From Albifimbria verrucaria (Eukaryota > Ascomycota > Sordariomycetes > Hypocreales > Stachybotryaceae): a DNA stretch of 64,000 bases. Location: positions 2,108,001 through 2,172,000 of the forward strand of contig JAHREC010000018.1 in assembly GCA_020081605.1 (NCBI GenBank), in the 5' to 3' direction. The notes below the pieces were generated by a model. That model ran no database searches. It had not been told where the DNA came from and saw nothing but the letters and a program-made list of their open reading frames with translations. Numbering within the stretch: position 1 is the stretch's first letter; each line of letters opens with the position of its first letter. Positions 21,480 to 34,722 of this stretch are shown piece by piece. The translations under genes and the position numbers were made by a program.

Positions 21480-23398
21480 GAATAATTTTGCATGCGACGC
21501 GGAAAGAAAGGTGTTCCGGATCTGGCGTACGGTATGCTTCTTACTTGATAATGCAAGACAGAGCGCTTATAACAGCGTTGAGAGATGAATTGGATGGGAT
21601 CCCTATGCGGACATTTTCGGAAGGATGGGCATTTCAGGAGGGCAAAAAGGATAAACGATGTTGAGAAGGCGATTTTACGTCGTCCCCATTGCTAGAATGA
21701 TGGAGAAGCGGCGTTTATGGGGCATATTAGGATGCATTCTGAAAGTGAAGATACCTGAGCTGCCGAGGATTGGCGCATCATATAGCTAACAGCAACGTGC
21801 AAGCCAGCTTGTGACCTGGCGAACACGGGATAATATGATTTGCTGTGAAACTGCTTGACCTTGCTGGGTGGCACATAGTAAAACGTCGTGAATCCAGTAT
21901 GAGGTAAGGTTCTACGGTGACTGTTGTGTAACGAAGGAATACATGATGCTGGTTGCTTATAAGCAAACTGCAGAATTCACATATGCGAATGACATGGTGA
22001 AGTAAGTGTGGTGTGGACAACACTATCATCAGATGACTGCCATACTCGTAACGCTCGGATTGCTCATAGGTCATTTCGGGCACGCAGAAGTTCGTACTAT
22101 GTAGGTAGTCAACGACGAGGAGATGCATCCTCCTTTGGCTACCTTAGGTAAGGGAGGTTGTTGGTTGCCTGTTTTAGGGGCTGTGATTGGAGGACTGAGA
22201 CAGATCTCGTCGCGATTGGCCCGTTGCCAAGCCGGCCCACGAGACCCACTGCGGCCGGTTAAGACGGCATCTCAACAGGGAAGGAAGGGTCCGAGAGGCC
22301 AAAAAGCGCACCTGCCTGGTGATGCGGAAATGTGGAAGGGGCTCGGTTCGAGGAAGGTGAGGTGAGGTGGGCTGCTCTTGCCCTTGGGAAAGGTACCCGG
22401 GCTGTTTAGGCTCCAGTCGAGACATTAAGGTATCTGGGGTTTTCTCTGCTTTGCCTCAAACCGGAAGCGAAGGCATCATATACTTGGGTTGCCTTACATC
22501 ATACAAAGACTGGAGCTTCGAGAACCAAGCCACAGGCTACATGACGACGAAGACACATGCGACACGCGCTCACACACCGTCTCGACATTGACGTCGCCAG
22601 GTTCTCCCCTCCCTCTGATCCCTGGCAAAGCCACCCTTCGGTTGCTTTAGCCTGGCCATCGTCTTGTTTGCCCAAGATGCAATGATGTAAAGGGACCCTT
22701 GGACAAACCAAGCTTTTCTTCGATCGAGTAGTGTACTCCATCATGCAGGTGTCCAAGTGGACGCTGGCTCAGGGATGGACGAGTAATTTACAAGGCTAAT
22801 AATAATAAGGATCCGCCAGTCCGTCATGTCTCAGCACCAAGTATTCCACAACAAACAAACGCCTTGGGCTTTAATCTTATTTACGATCCCGACGAGTCCA
22901 AGCTCCGAGTCCGCCTAGTCATTCAATCCAACCACTTTTCTCCTTGGGCATTATCCCTGAGTCTCCTTCGCCAAGTTGCTCTGCTTTCAGCTGCGGTTGA
23001 CAAGCATTCGACTGCTGATTACCTACAACGGCACCGCTTTGCCGGTCATCGCCTCAAGCTACAAAGGCCTTCGTCAGTCTCAGGAGGCTTAGACCAAGCG
23101 TATCTGATTTGGTTTGAGCGGATCACTCACGCTTGGATGTTCCCCGTCTAGATTCGGCAACTTAAGCTCACAACCCTTCGAATCATTTTCTTTTTCTTAC
23201 CTGGGCTGTGTTTTCTGCTTTTCGCGCCCTCGTGTCGCGTCTCCGCCAAAGAGGCCGCCATTCCAAATCGTCGTGCGTGTTCAAGCACATCTCTGCCAAG
23301 CTAGGAGCTCGGAGGGAGGATTAGAAGGCCGATACCCTCATAGAATCTACACGCAAAACTACCACACTACTGAAGACGGCGACGCTTCTACGCCTAAC
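21480..23398. other. Intergenic region between SCC2 and the Ca2+/H+ exchanger
   Basis: About 1.9 kb. Open frames are short and unrecognisable on both strands. From about 22,800 the sequence is pyrimidine-rich and probably contains the promoter and leader of the exchanger. A GGTGAGGTGAGGTGGG stretch lies near 22357. No gene is supportable. Confidence 0.5.
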
Positions 23399-25515
23399 AT
23401 GCCAGCCTGTAAGTGATTTTCGAACAGCAACTTGCTCTGTATTTTTCATGTATCATTCGGTTTTTTGCTTTTTCTCAATGACGCCATCACACCCAATGGT
23501 CTGCAGGTCATAGGTGCTGCGCATTCGCACATATCACTTGGTCATCAATTCGCGCCAGCCGGCATTGTTCTCCTTCTGCGAGCCCTTTGATGTTCATAAG
23601 CAAGCCGCAACACTCAACCTTTTGCTAACAACAATTCTCCTATTTCAGTCAACACAGCCGCCATTAGGCGCCAAGCACATTCACTTAGTCGCTCCAGCTC
23701 CGAGCAATCATGGAACCCCTTTCGACATGTCGCCTGGGACCGGCGTGGGAGAAGCGCGCAGAGACATGGGATGGAGGACGCCTTGAATCTCAAATGCAGG
23801 GTCGACATGATGCGCAACTAGAAAGGCCGGTAACTGCCTCCAGCTTACCCACCAACAGAACCGGTCCCACCGTCCCGCGAGATCTTTCTACAGCCGATAC
23901 TATGACGGAACCGCGGAGAGACCTTGAAGAAACAAGCAGGAGTGTTGGCAAAGATTCTGGCGATACTATTCCAGAGCAACAGTCAGTAGAAAACGAGGCA
24001 GGACTAAGAAATAGGAGGCCGAACGAGGGCGAGGGCTCGCCGCTGCGGAGAACAGCAATGCTTATGACGACGGCGAGAAGTCGCAAAAGATGCGTAGGAC
24101 CAAGTCGGCCGAGAGCAAGGGCAATCGCTTCTTCAAAAACGTTCAACCGAAGACGCCTTTCACTGTGGCCAACCAGCTACAGCGCACCCTTCTCAACTCG
24201 TGGATCAACGTCCTCCTTGTTGCGGCGCCTGTGGGAATCGCCATCGCAAACGTCCACTCCATCAACCGTATCGCCGTCTTCGTCGTCAACTTCATCGCCA
24301 TCGTGCCACTTGCCGCTATGCTGAGCTTTGCGACTGAGGAGATTGCTCTGCGCACTGGCGAGACCCTTGGCGGCCTGCTCAACGCTACTTTTGGTAATGC
24401 GGTTGAGCTCATCATTGCCATCATTGCCCTCGCCGACGACAAAATCCCGATTGTTCAGACCTCTCTCGTTGGCTCCATCCTCTCCAACTTGCTCCTCGTT
24501 ATGGGCTTCTGCTTCTTCTTTGGAGGTCTGCGCCGTCAGGAGCAGTACTTCAACACAGTTGTCGCTCAGACGGCCGCCTCGCTGCTTGCTCTTGCTGTCG
24601 CCTCCGTCATTGTTCCTACTGTTTTCGACTACGCCAGTGATACCTCCGCTAGCGATGTTGCAAAGCTTTCTCGTGGTACCTCCGTCATTCTCCTACTTGT
24701 CTACGGTGCCTATCTGTTCTTCCAGCTCAAGACCCACCACGGGGTCTTCAGCGAAGAGAGCCAGAAGGTCCCTGCAAAGCCTTGGAGTAGCCGGCCTCCG
24801 TCACTTGGCACCGGTGCCGTTAAGCAGGGCCTGGTGATGCCCAGTGGGCTTATGGGCTACGCTATGCCTGCTCAGAGCGAGAACGACCGTCTGTCCAAGA
24901 TGCTTATGAACCCTACCCGTCTTGCCGAGGAGGAAGATGAGGATGAGGGCGAGGAGCCACAACTCAGTTTCGTCGTCGCCATTGCCACTCTCGCTATATC
25001 CACTGCCATCATTGCGATCTGCGCCGAGTACATGGTCGACTCTATTGACGCCATCACCAAGTCAGGCGGCCTCTCCGAGGAATTCGTCGGTCTCATTCTC
25101 CTGCCCATTGTTGGCAACGCCGCCGAGCACGCCACTGCTGTTACCGTCGCCATCAAAGACAAAATGGACTTGGCCATTGGTGTTGCCGTCGGTTCTAGCA
25201 TGCAGGTGGCCCTATTCCTGATCCCTCTTGTCGTCGTCATCGGCTGGGGCATGGGCAAGGTCGAAATGGACCTGAGCTTCGACATCTTCCAAGTCACCGT
25301 GCTTTTCGTAGCCGTGCTGCTTGTCAACTATCTGATTGCTGATGGCAAGAGCCACTGGCTGGAAGGCTTCTTGTTAATTTGTCTATATGCGATTATTGCC
25401 GTGTGTGCTTTCTGTAAGTTGCTGTCAAAGCTCTCCACATACTGATATCTCTCGCTCGTACTGACCACATCTCCTAGGGTACCCCAGGCGCTGGGTTAAG
25501 CTGGGTAGGCTTTGA
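23399..25515 (+). CDS. Vacuolar Ca2+/H+ exchanger (VCX1/CAX family)
   Basis: Multi-pass antiporter that moves cytosolic Ca2+ into the vacuole using the proton gradient. The start is taken at 23399 (MPA), followed by a 240-nt intron (23409-23648) and a hydrophilic N-terminal tail of about 150 residues. The membrane domain begins at TPFTVANQLQRTLL. It contains the two signature alpha-repeats GNAVELIIAIIAL and GNAAEHATAVTVA, whose acidic residues bind the ion. A cytosolic loop with an acidic run (EEEDEDEGEE) separates the halves. The last intron (25414-25477) leads to a short exon encoding WYPRRWVKLGRL. The membrane part is in one frame. The tail is broken twice: between about 23715 and 23800 (exact site unclear) and at GGG 24033-24035. 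CAX identity is firm; ion specificity is inferred. Confidence 0.92.
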
Positions 25516-25867
25516 CCCAAATCTACTGTCTTTAATCAAACGTTCCAAGTATAAATTGTCACGCCCGGGAGGCGTATGTACACATAAGATCTTATTTCAA
25601 ACATAGCATTACCAATCTCCTTAGTCTTAACGTAATATCTTTAGGTATTAAAACATAGCTATCAACATATACCCAGCCCTGAGCAAGGCTCTCTTGTTGT
25701 CCCGTACGCCTTTGCCCTTCTACAACATAGCACTTTGTTTCCATTTTACTTTGTGCTTTAATTTTTGCCCTTAACACTGGATCCTAAACCGTCATATTGA
25801 ACACTTCCTCTCCTCAAAAACGCCATGGGGCTACCCAATCGAATGCTGCTTGCCATTTCACCCGAGG
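25516..25867. other. Intergenic, convergent 3' flanks
   Basis: About 350 bp of AT-rich sequence between the 3' ends of the exchanger and IML1; no gene. Confidence 0.6.
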
Positions 25868-28800
25868 TCAGTATTCCAGGGGCAGCCCCAGTAGTGGAAT
25901 GTTTGCATCTGGCACGTTGTCCAGCCCCATAGGATTCGACGTCGGCGTCATCTGAGGCGTTCGCTTCTTCTCCAAAATCTCCTGGTAAAAGCCGTCAGAG
26001 CTGCGGCGTCATGGCAGAAGCTCTCTAAATCATCCTTGACTGCCTCCGGCTCAGGATTAGACAGCATATTAGACGTCTTCGCGAAAGAGTCAATGGGCAA
26101 GAAAGCCGGGGAATTGTAAAGGGCTGGCTTGACCATTGGAGACGAAGTGGGTGTGACTTCCGAGAGGCCGACTGAGGCATAGTTATTCATTTGCATTATG
26201 CGCCCACTGCGGTCCAGGTGCGCAGGTTCCGCTGTTGTTTGTGTGCGCTGCATCTCTTTCTCACGGAGATTGACTGCACGATTGTTGTACAAACGATTGG
26301 CTAGCACAATGATGTCACCCTCATCGGTAATCTGGGCAAGCAAGACGCCTGTCTGGTGTATGTACTGGGTATACTTATAGTCAGGTTTTCCCCAGGAATA
26401 CGTCACATCCACGTTGGTGGGGAAGTTGGAGGCAGCTTCGAGATCGAGAATGAATTCAAACTTCTTCAGAATGGCGATCTGGTAGAAGTTCTTTGGGTGC
26501 TGATGAGCGCTGGCAGAATGAGGATCCAGATGCACTTCTGGTTTCTTATCAGGCGGTGGTGCAGCGAGCTTGATCTTGTATGGTTTACGGAACGGATTTG
26601 TCTCGGTAATTGCGCAAGCCTCTCTGATGGGCACTTCGACAAGGCGAAGACCATATTGGCTCGCCTCACGGGCCCAACCCTCAACAGCGTCCTCAACGAG
26701 CTTCGCGGTGGCATTCATCCAGTCAATCCGGATATGATAACAGTTATCGGGGTTGTGTAGGCGATCGTAGTGCAAATCAACACGCTCAGGCCTGTATGAC
26801 CTTTTACGATGGTCAACGTCATACTTCATGACTTTGCTGAGAATGACCTTCCGCTTCTTGGCCCCTGAACTGTGGAAAGGGTTGGAGTAGTAGATGCGGA
26901 TGCTGGCGAGCTTTCATCGGGAATGGAAGTCGGCATATACATGCCCGGCCGGGGTGAATCGCGATAGATGTCTGACATCGGGGTTGGTGGTACAGATGTA
27001 TCACGTCGTTTGCTGCTGAACCATCCTGGTTGTGGCTTCGCAAACTCAGGAGCGATTTGATAGTAGTAGTTGCCATCACGGAAACGATGGCGCTTCTCAA
27101 CATGCACAAAAAGCCCTTTGTCTTTCTCCGCTCTTGATTCTGCTCCGTCTTTCGACTTTGAGTCATCCGGCACCATTAATGCATTACCCAAAGCTTCCGC
27201 GTCCTCGCGGCTCTCTAAATCGTCAAAGTTGTCCATCAGCCATGTGGTCATATCAGAGCCAATGAAGCAGTTGTAATGCCAACGAAGATGCCACCGTCGG
27301 TTTCTAAGAGGGACACCGCCGTTCTCCACAGGTTGCTGCATCGCCTCTGCCAAGGCCGCAAGGCTAAGGTTCGCCTTTTGGAACTGGTTTTTGCCGGATA
27401 CAAGTTGACCTTTACGATGAGCACCCTCTAGCCCTTCAACGAGAGGCAAAGTTTCAAGCTCAGCAGCAATAACCAATGATGGATCTTCTGTCTTGTAGAT
27501 GATATTCAGAGGGCTGAGCTCCTGAGAACGTCGATTTCCAATGGTCTGGAACCGTCGATCAGACGGGGAATATATCGGTGCTTCTGCCACATCTGCGCCA
27601 AACGTTTGATCCCTCAATCCTGATTTCTTCCGGATCATCAACACTATGAGTCTTAGCAGTGGCTATGTGATACTTGGGACTCAAAGGGATAAGCACGAAG
27701 CGAGCCCTCCAAAAACGCAAGCTTTCCATCATCTCATCATGATGACCAGCGAGATACGAATCTATTGTATTCCAATTCCGGTCAGGCCGTGGGGCGAACG
27801 CGTCGATTTGCCTGGTCTCATATGCGGAGTCTGCATATGCACGAATTGCTGGCTTGTACACGGTAGAAAAGCCTTGCGAAGTGCTTGACGGTTCGGTAGG
27901 CTTTCGCGCGTATATGTTTACTTCGACTTCTGTCCCGTTGACGCAAGATAGTTGGTGAATGATATTACCAACGCACATGAATACGCTAGTTCCATCTTCA
28001 AGAGCTTGATCGCGAGAAAAGATGTCAGCAATCTTTATCAATTTTTGGCCAAATGCCCTGGCTACCGCGGGTCCAACGACGACTTGAAATCCCTGGGAAA
28101 AGCGCAGGCTGATGAGCTCCTTGATGAAATCCGTCCGCGTCTTTGGCTCGTCAGTCAAATCATCATCTGCATTCTGATCCACGTTGTACGGATGCCTTTG
28201 ATACTCGGCATCGAAACGAGGCTTCGAAGGAAAATATTCGGTCGTCAGAGGAACTGATGCTGGACAACACAAGGTCTTCCATTTCTGGACTTTCATCTCT
28301 GACGTTGCAGGAAACACGTGCTGCCAACGACTGTATAGAAGCGTGTCATCGATGCGGTTACTCTCGGGATGAGATGGGTTCAATAGAGTCAACCAAGGGC
28401 TAATTGCCGTTGTAGGGGAAAGGGTCGTTGGTAGTTCAGCGACAACTCCTGCCCGTAGCTTATTCGTGTAGACTTTCTGTGCGTCTTCGGCCCGTAAAGC
28501 ATTTGAGTAGTCAAGATCATGATCACCGCCTTGCTGTCTTTTGGAGGTATTTGTGCTTGTCGCTACAATAGAGGCCGTTCTCAAGTGCGATGTTGCAATA
28601 TCAAAACGCGCCTCGCCTGGTTTTTTAATGATCGGAATACTGGGTGTTGCAGGCACATTCTCTGTAGAAGACATTGCAAGGTCTCTGCTCAACTGCTGCA
28701 AAGACACTGTTGAGGAGCGGCTAACGATGGTCTTAGGCGTAGAAGGTCGCGCATCAATTTGAAGGCGTGGTGTGGATGCTTGAGCTCTCTCTGGACCAGA

Positions 28801-31298
28801 ACTCGGTGTTGCGTTGACAGTTTCAGCTTTCACCTCGGCCACAACAGCTTTTGGCGCAGCAATTCCAAAACCTCGTTGCCCTAAGCTGATATGTCTCTTT
28901 AACTTTGGCTGTTTTGGTGGTGATGTGATTTTGGACGTGGTGCTAGGTAGAGGTTGCAGCTTCTTTACCGAGGACACGGAGGGTTTTCTACTTCAGCGGT
29001 TGTCATTGATAGCTTTCGAAATGACTGAGAATTGCGATGAGCCTTTCTTTCCGGCAGTGAAGTCCCAAATAGATCGGCATCCTCTGTCAATTGTCTGCGA
29101 GCTACATCGTCTAGCTCAGCACCGTGTTTGTAAGAATGATGGCGACGAGTAGCTTTGGGCAAATGTGCCCTCGAAACATCATATTCTTCCAAGCGATCCC
29201 AAAGGCTCTTATTGCCCGGACGTGTAAGCTTATCTGATTTCAATCCATGTACGTGATCGGATAGTGCCTGTGGAACACGATGTTGAGGTATATATACGAT
29301 ATCGTCGATCTTGTTCTGTCGCATCTTGGAAGTATTGTTGGCCTCTATGATGTCTTGGGGGTAGTTGGGGTCCCCTGAATGGGCGCAATCTCAATTTCGT
29401 TGGTCTCCAAAACGCTTCTCATTTGTAGATCGGCCATTCGGCATCGAACCATGAATTCGTCTTCCTTGTCTTGCTCCACATGATTTGACACCGACAATGC
29501 TATGCCAGCATAAGACAATGCTTCGTCAGAGTTACCTGTCCAGAAGGAGACATGAAGCCATTGTGGTAGAGCATAACACCATTCATCATTTCGTCTCACA
29601 GCCCCAAACGAGCTGATACCACCGCGAGCGTGATTCGCCATTTTTGATGGCGAGAATGATTCGGATAAAGACTGATAACTCCCTATGATAGGTGTCCGTT
29701 GACTAGGCGTGCTCCCTCGGCTATGGAAGGATCTTGATATTGATTGATGATGTTGAGCCCGGTCATCTATGTGATCCGGGTTCCGATATTTGAAGAGTGG
29801 CACTGAATGCAGAGGCATCCTTGGCAAACAAATCAAGTCGATGCCGATGCCGTTGCTAACCAAGGCCTCTGTCGTTCTTCTCAGGATCTCATAGTCAACT
29901 TCGAAAACGCCGGGGCCTGGAGTAATGACGGCAATCGAAATACCAGTTCTCGTTAGATCACGATCAATGTAATCGTACGAATACTGCGTTGCGGCAAGAT
30001 TTATTGCTTCCAACACATTCCCATACATTGCTAGTGATGAGTCCGCTCTGACTCTTGCCGAGGGCATATCTTTGGATGATTCATCGTCGGTAGAACCTTC
30101 TAACTGAGGTAGAAGAGTTTGATGATGCTGGCTGATATCCTTGCGGAAGAAGTTGAATTCCTTTTTGAGTTCGTGCAAGATGGTGGTCCACTCTGAACTA
30201 AACATCTCACTTACTACAACTCTGTAAAAGTCCTTGTATGGGCGTGCGCTGCCATACGGCTGGTAGCCGGTATAGTAGTCGCTGTCAAGGGTATTACCAC
30301 CCAGCTCTGTTGTCAACCCCGTATCGTATTCCACACGTGCAAATAGTACGATGCTGACGAGGTGTTTCACCTTCAAGATGGCCCATCGTTTGAACAGAGC
30401 AGGAAGGAAGCCATTAACAACCTTGTTGAACATGATCTCCCTGAGTTCTCGGAGTCAAAGTCCCACATCTCTCTTGCCATCTGGATGAAGAGGACGTATC
30501 TTGCAGACTCGCTTCTGAAGATGGGTCGCGTGTCCCTCGAAAAGAACGCGGAATGAACGCGGCGTCCGTCCACGAACACTGCTGACACTAGGGCCTTGAT
30601 GGTTCCCATAAATAGGACGGATTGGCCACGATATACGGTTCTCTCCGTAAGCTCGCCGACGGTAAGCCTCCACATATCAGCTCTTGACATGTATTGATCC
30701 TTGAAAGTCATCTCGACATGAGTGGCCTCGACGGCAGGGTGCTCATCGTCTACCTGTTACCGTGTTTTTAGCATCTCCTTACGCGTCATGGGGTAGCTAA
30801 GTGACATACAGGCGTGAGGATTACTCGCGAACCCCTCTTCAGACCAAATACATTGGCGATGTGCTTGACGACGATCACCTCGGTGTCAGGATGCCGAGCT
30901 TTCATCTCTTTCGGCATATCCTTCGCAACGAAGATGTATCGGCCTGGGACGCTGGCTTCATCTCCCTGAAGAGCGGGCGCAGCTTGGCTGCTTCCATTCT
31001 GATCCTGCGAAGACTTTCCAGCATTTGAGTGTCCAGTGGAGGCCTTGTTCGGATCTGATTCGGCGAGCGCGATTCCCATGAACATGCCAGCTTGAAGGTC
31101 GGCTCCAAGTAGGTCAAAGTTCAACAGGACCTCATCTCTCAAATAGCCATCGTTGACGGCCACAGTACACTGCCACTCTGATTTCTTGGGGACATATTCT
31201 CTGGCGGTTGACTGCGTTGACACGCTCCTTGGTGAAGCCGGAGATTCAGTTGAAGAACGGTCTACGCTCATCCTACTGGGCTCCTGAGGTGGGACCAA
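25868..31298 (-). CDS. iml1: IML1 (DEPDC5), GATOR1/SEACIT GTPase-activating subunit
   Basis: Vacuole-associated inhibitor of TORC1 during amino-acid starvation, acting on Gtr/Rag GTPases. It opens with a Ser-rich leader. IML1 N-terminal segments follow: [38 protein letters not shown] and [16 protein letters not shown], then a real intron near 30,751-30,810. After it come [20 protein letters not shown] and [19 protein letters not shown], the central MAREMWDFD region, and [13 protein letters not shown]. The C-terminal part has a DEP domain ([19 protein letters not shown]) and ends PLLGLPLEY. Seven frame breaks lie near 26003, 26905, 27565-27568, 27611-27613, 28984-28987, 29357-29361 and 30439-30441, each repaired by one base, usually in a homopolymer. 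The start may be 31298 (MVPPQ) or the next Met at 31271 (MSVDR). The length of about 1,750 residues fits the family. Confidence 0.93.
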
Positions 31299-32273
31299 TG
31301 CGCTTTCCGCGGCATCGACGGACGCATGGATACATGTCGGGACATGACATCGCCAGGTCTCTTATCGCTATATGGAAGTCACACAATTGAAATGAGTTAG
31401 CATTGTTCGAGTTTAGATGCAACAGTACAAGCGATCAAGGTGGTTGAAGGTGCAGCTGTATGATTGGATTGATGAGGTAGTCCCGGCAGAATGGAGCTCC
31501 AGAGTGGGGACAATTTTCACCGCCTGCCTCTTACGCGAGAGCGGTAAGCCACTTTCGACAAGCACTGATAAGCAACCAGGGAAGGACTCACGTATTGTGA
31601 AAAGCCACGATATTTAGAGTCCTAATTCATCTCATCGCTGTACCTGGGAGACAGCTCATAGACTTCGCCATTTGTGTTGTATTACATACTGTGTCCCAGA
31701 GCTGTGATGGCGTTCGCTCTCAATGAGAATAGTTGATGTTGAACAAGCCCACTCTTGTCCTGAATACAGCGGCCCTACAACTCATCTCAAATGCAATCAA
31801 TCCATGCAGTCACATCCGTGTTTGTGAGCAACCTTGAAATCGTGACCAAACGCTTACACAAACTGCACATTCTCTTAATTCATTACTCCTACTCGTGAGT
31901 GAATAAAATATGGCATGTAGTGGTGCATTCATACTATGCCAACAAGATGGACATTTCGTGGGCGCATGATGGCATTGCGTATTGGATTTGAGCACGTTGC
32001 ACACCGTCATTTCCCATGCGACGTACATGTGTTTCGCCTTCAAGGTTTCGTAAATACAGTGGAGTAAGTCTTAAAGAGTTCGCGTAGATTTGTACTACCT
32101 TGTTATGAAATTGACTCACTACAAACGAGTCGCGTTTCCATTCCGAGGACAGTTTTCTCGAATATATATACCATAGGATGTGGGCCTCGCAGCACAGATA
32201 ACCCTTCTTAACATCCTGGCAGTTCGGATGAAACTCGTTCAGATTTATTAGGCCTGCATGGACGGTTTGAGAT
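31299..32273. promoter_or_regulatory. Divergent promoter region (IML1 / zinc transporter)
   Basis: About 1 kb between divergent starts. Frames inside are short and unrecognised. No binding-site cluster was identified by eye. Confidence 0.4.
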
Positions 32274-33774
32274 ATGGCGAAGTCCAAGTTCAATCGAAAA
32301 CATCGCCTAATGGCTACAATAGCTATATCGCTCTCCGTCTTCATAGCGGAACTTGCTGGTAGGACCAAACCATCAGTTGGTGGGCGGTTGTGGTTGACCA
32401 TAAGTATCTGGAAAGCCAATCTGATGAACGCACAGTAGGATGCTCAAGCTCGTCTCTCGCTCTCATAGCGGATGCCTTCCATTATGTAAGTTGTGTTTGA
32501 AGAAGATGGTACGGGCTGACCAATGTTTCTCTTAGCTTAGCGATCTGGTTGGATTCTCGGTCGCTTTGATTGCTGTCATGGTATGCCTCGTTGTGCCCGT
32601 CAACTGGTCGGAAGCTAACAAACTCACAAGGTTTCTGAAAGCTCAAAAGCGCCTCCATCACGATTTACTTACGGATGGCAACGGGCAATTGTTTTGGGGC
32701 CTTTTTCAACGGGGTCTTCCTACTAGCCCTTGGACTCAGCATTTTGATACAGGCCATCGAACGTTTTGCAAATATTCAAGGTAGGCTCGCATGGTTGCAG
32801 TGCCACATCTCGCTCACCATGTTGTTCTAGCTGTCGAAAACCCCGGCTCATACTGATTGTCGGAGTTGTGGGTCTTGGACTCAACCTTCTAGTTATGTCA
32901 TTCCTTCATGGTAGTTCTTCCTGAACAGCACCTTTGTATGCTTGTTGAAGCTTACTAGGATTAGACCACAGCCATAGCCATGCTCAAAGGCACGAGAGAA
33001 GCCACAACGTCAGTTGTCAGATGACCACAGAGCAAGTGGAGCAATAGGATGCTACCACTGCCACGATAGGCAGACGACCAACTGATACAGACACCCGGTG
33101 GGCTGTAGGTCTTGTTGGATATATACGACTTGAATGGCATCAACTTACCTGGATGAGTAGGGAAATGGAACAAGTAACATCCGCGAAGAAGACCCAACAG
33201 CGGCAGCATCGAAAGGTCGCGATTTGGGCATGCTGGGGGCCTTAATTCATGTGATTGGCGATGCTATCAATAACATCGGAGTCATAATCTCTGCCCTCAT
33301 CGTGTGGAAGATTGATGGGCATGCCAAGTACTATGCCGACCCGGCAATCGGTGTTTTCATTGCTCTCATGATACTCCTGACGGCTATCCCGCTGACAAAA
33401 AGCAGCGGGAGTATTCTCCTCGAAACAGCCCCGGAAGCCTTGATGTAAATGCTCTGAGACAAGATATTGAGGAGGTGAGTGTACGAAGACAGTCCTTCGT
33501 TGCGGGTCGGATCTAACACCAAGGCTATTCACAGCTCTATGAGGTTGAAGCGGTACTTGAGCTGCATGTCTGGCGCCTGGACCAGCACCACGTCACTGCA
33601 TGCGTCCATGTTGTGGTCAGCGACGAGATGATCACGAGCTTCGTCGATGTAACACATACTATAGAGGAATTACTCCGTGCTTACGGAATTGGAACTGTGA
33701 CTATACAGCCACAAAAGCGGGTTGCGCAGCGAGACAACAATCCTCCCGGCAGTTTGCACACCGGCAGTTCCTGA
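32274..33774 (+). CDS. Cation diffusion facilitator, ZRC1/COT1-like zinc transporter
   Basis: Six-helix transporter exporting Zn2+ (possibly Co2+/Cd2+) from the cytosol into the vacuole or another compartment. It starts MAKSKFNRKHRLMATIAISL at 32274. After an intron comes the family motif SLALIADAFHYLSDLVGF, with the His/Asp metal site HxxxD. Later come NGVFLLALGLSILIQAIERF and a histidine-rich cytosolic loop (DHSHSHAQRHERSH). A 152-nt intron with a GTCAGT donor (33009-33160) precedes LGALIHVIGDAINNIGVII, the second metal-site helix with HxxxD. The cytoplasmic C-terminal domain has ELHVWRLDQHHVTACVHV. Breaks are at GGGG 32696-32699, CCCC 32841-32844 and TT 33440-33441, each repaired by one base. 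The CDF family is certain; vacuolar location and metal are inferred. Confidence 0.9.
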
Positions 33775-34695
33775 AATGACGGTGTAGTCATCATATCGTG
33801 GGAGTTACATAGGTGCATAGGCCATCGGGGATGTTCTCAGTTGTACTGGTGCCCCTGCATCATGGAAATCGCTGCTATCTTCACACTCGGCGTAATTGGC
33901 TAAGATATGGTCTTCATTTGTAAAGCATGCCTTCTTGTCAGATTTAGCGGATGCTATCCGGTTCGCCAGATCTCATGCATGTGAGACGGACTTGTGCCGC
34001 GTATCGCGTAAGCTAGGAACTGGGTTCGAACCGCAATATCAAGATGCAGTTGCAAGCATGTGATTTTCACCGAGGCCGTATCACTTTGCATAGGAAATGC
34101 TCCTGCACCCATCTACACGATGCAGTCTTTGGAGCGTATTACCTAAGAGAATGCAAACCGTCCTAACAGTGAGCATTCCGATTCCATGGATCCGTAACCG
34201 AGGACCAGGCAGCCGGTGCTGGTGGAGCGACGGCGTACTCCTGGAAAGTCCTGTCGGAGGCCATTCTTGGCGAGATCGGCATGCAGGGCTCTACACCCAG
34301 TAGAGTGCATTCGATCCCCATACAGAGAGCACTGGCTACTAGCGCACAATCATCATTGACACGACCGAGGTCGGCTTCACGCATCGCGAAGAGGGTGTTG
34401 TCCGGACTGACTCGTTGACTTTCTGAGCTGCCGCCGTGTATGATTCAAATGAAGAGGCGGGAGGATTCGAAGGCTCCGTTGACGTAATAGGCATGCATGC
34501 ATGTCGTTCATAGCCGCGTCGTATTATTCTACGTCTGCCGCTATGAAGCGGTCGATTTAGCCTGCCGTCGTCGGATGTAGGTACAGGAGCCTTGATGTGC
34601 CGGAACAGGGGTGACGACAGCCACACGGGATCGTGCATATGTTTTATGACGGACTACTCCTTGCCGGAAACGTTCTGCTATGGAGCTTCGCCGAT

Positions 34696-34722
34696 GGCAG
34701 GCAGGCAGGCAGGCAAGCAGGC
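34696..34722. repeat. GGCA tetranucleotide microsatellite
   Basis: About six GCAG units with one substitution. Confidence 0.8.

Noticed and set aside
23790..24146. Antisense open frames over the exchanger and other genes
   Set aside because: They mirror codon composition of real genes on the other strand and have no domain content.
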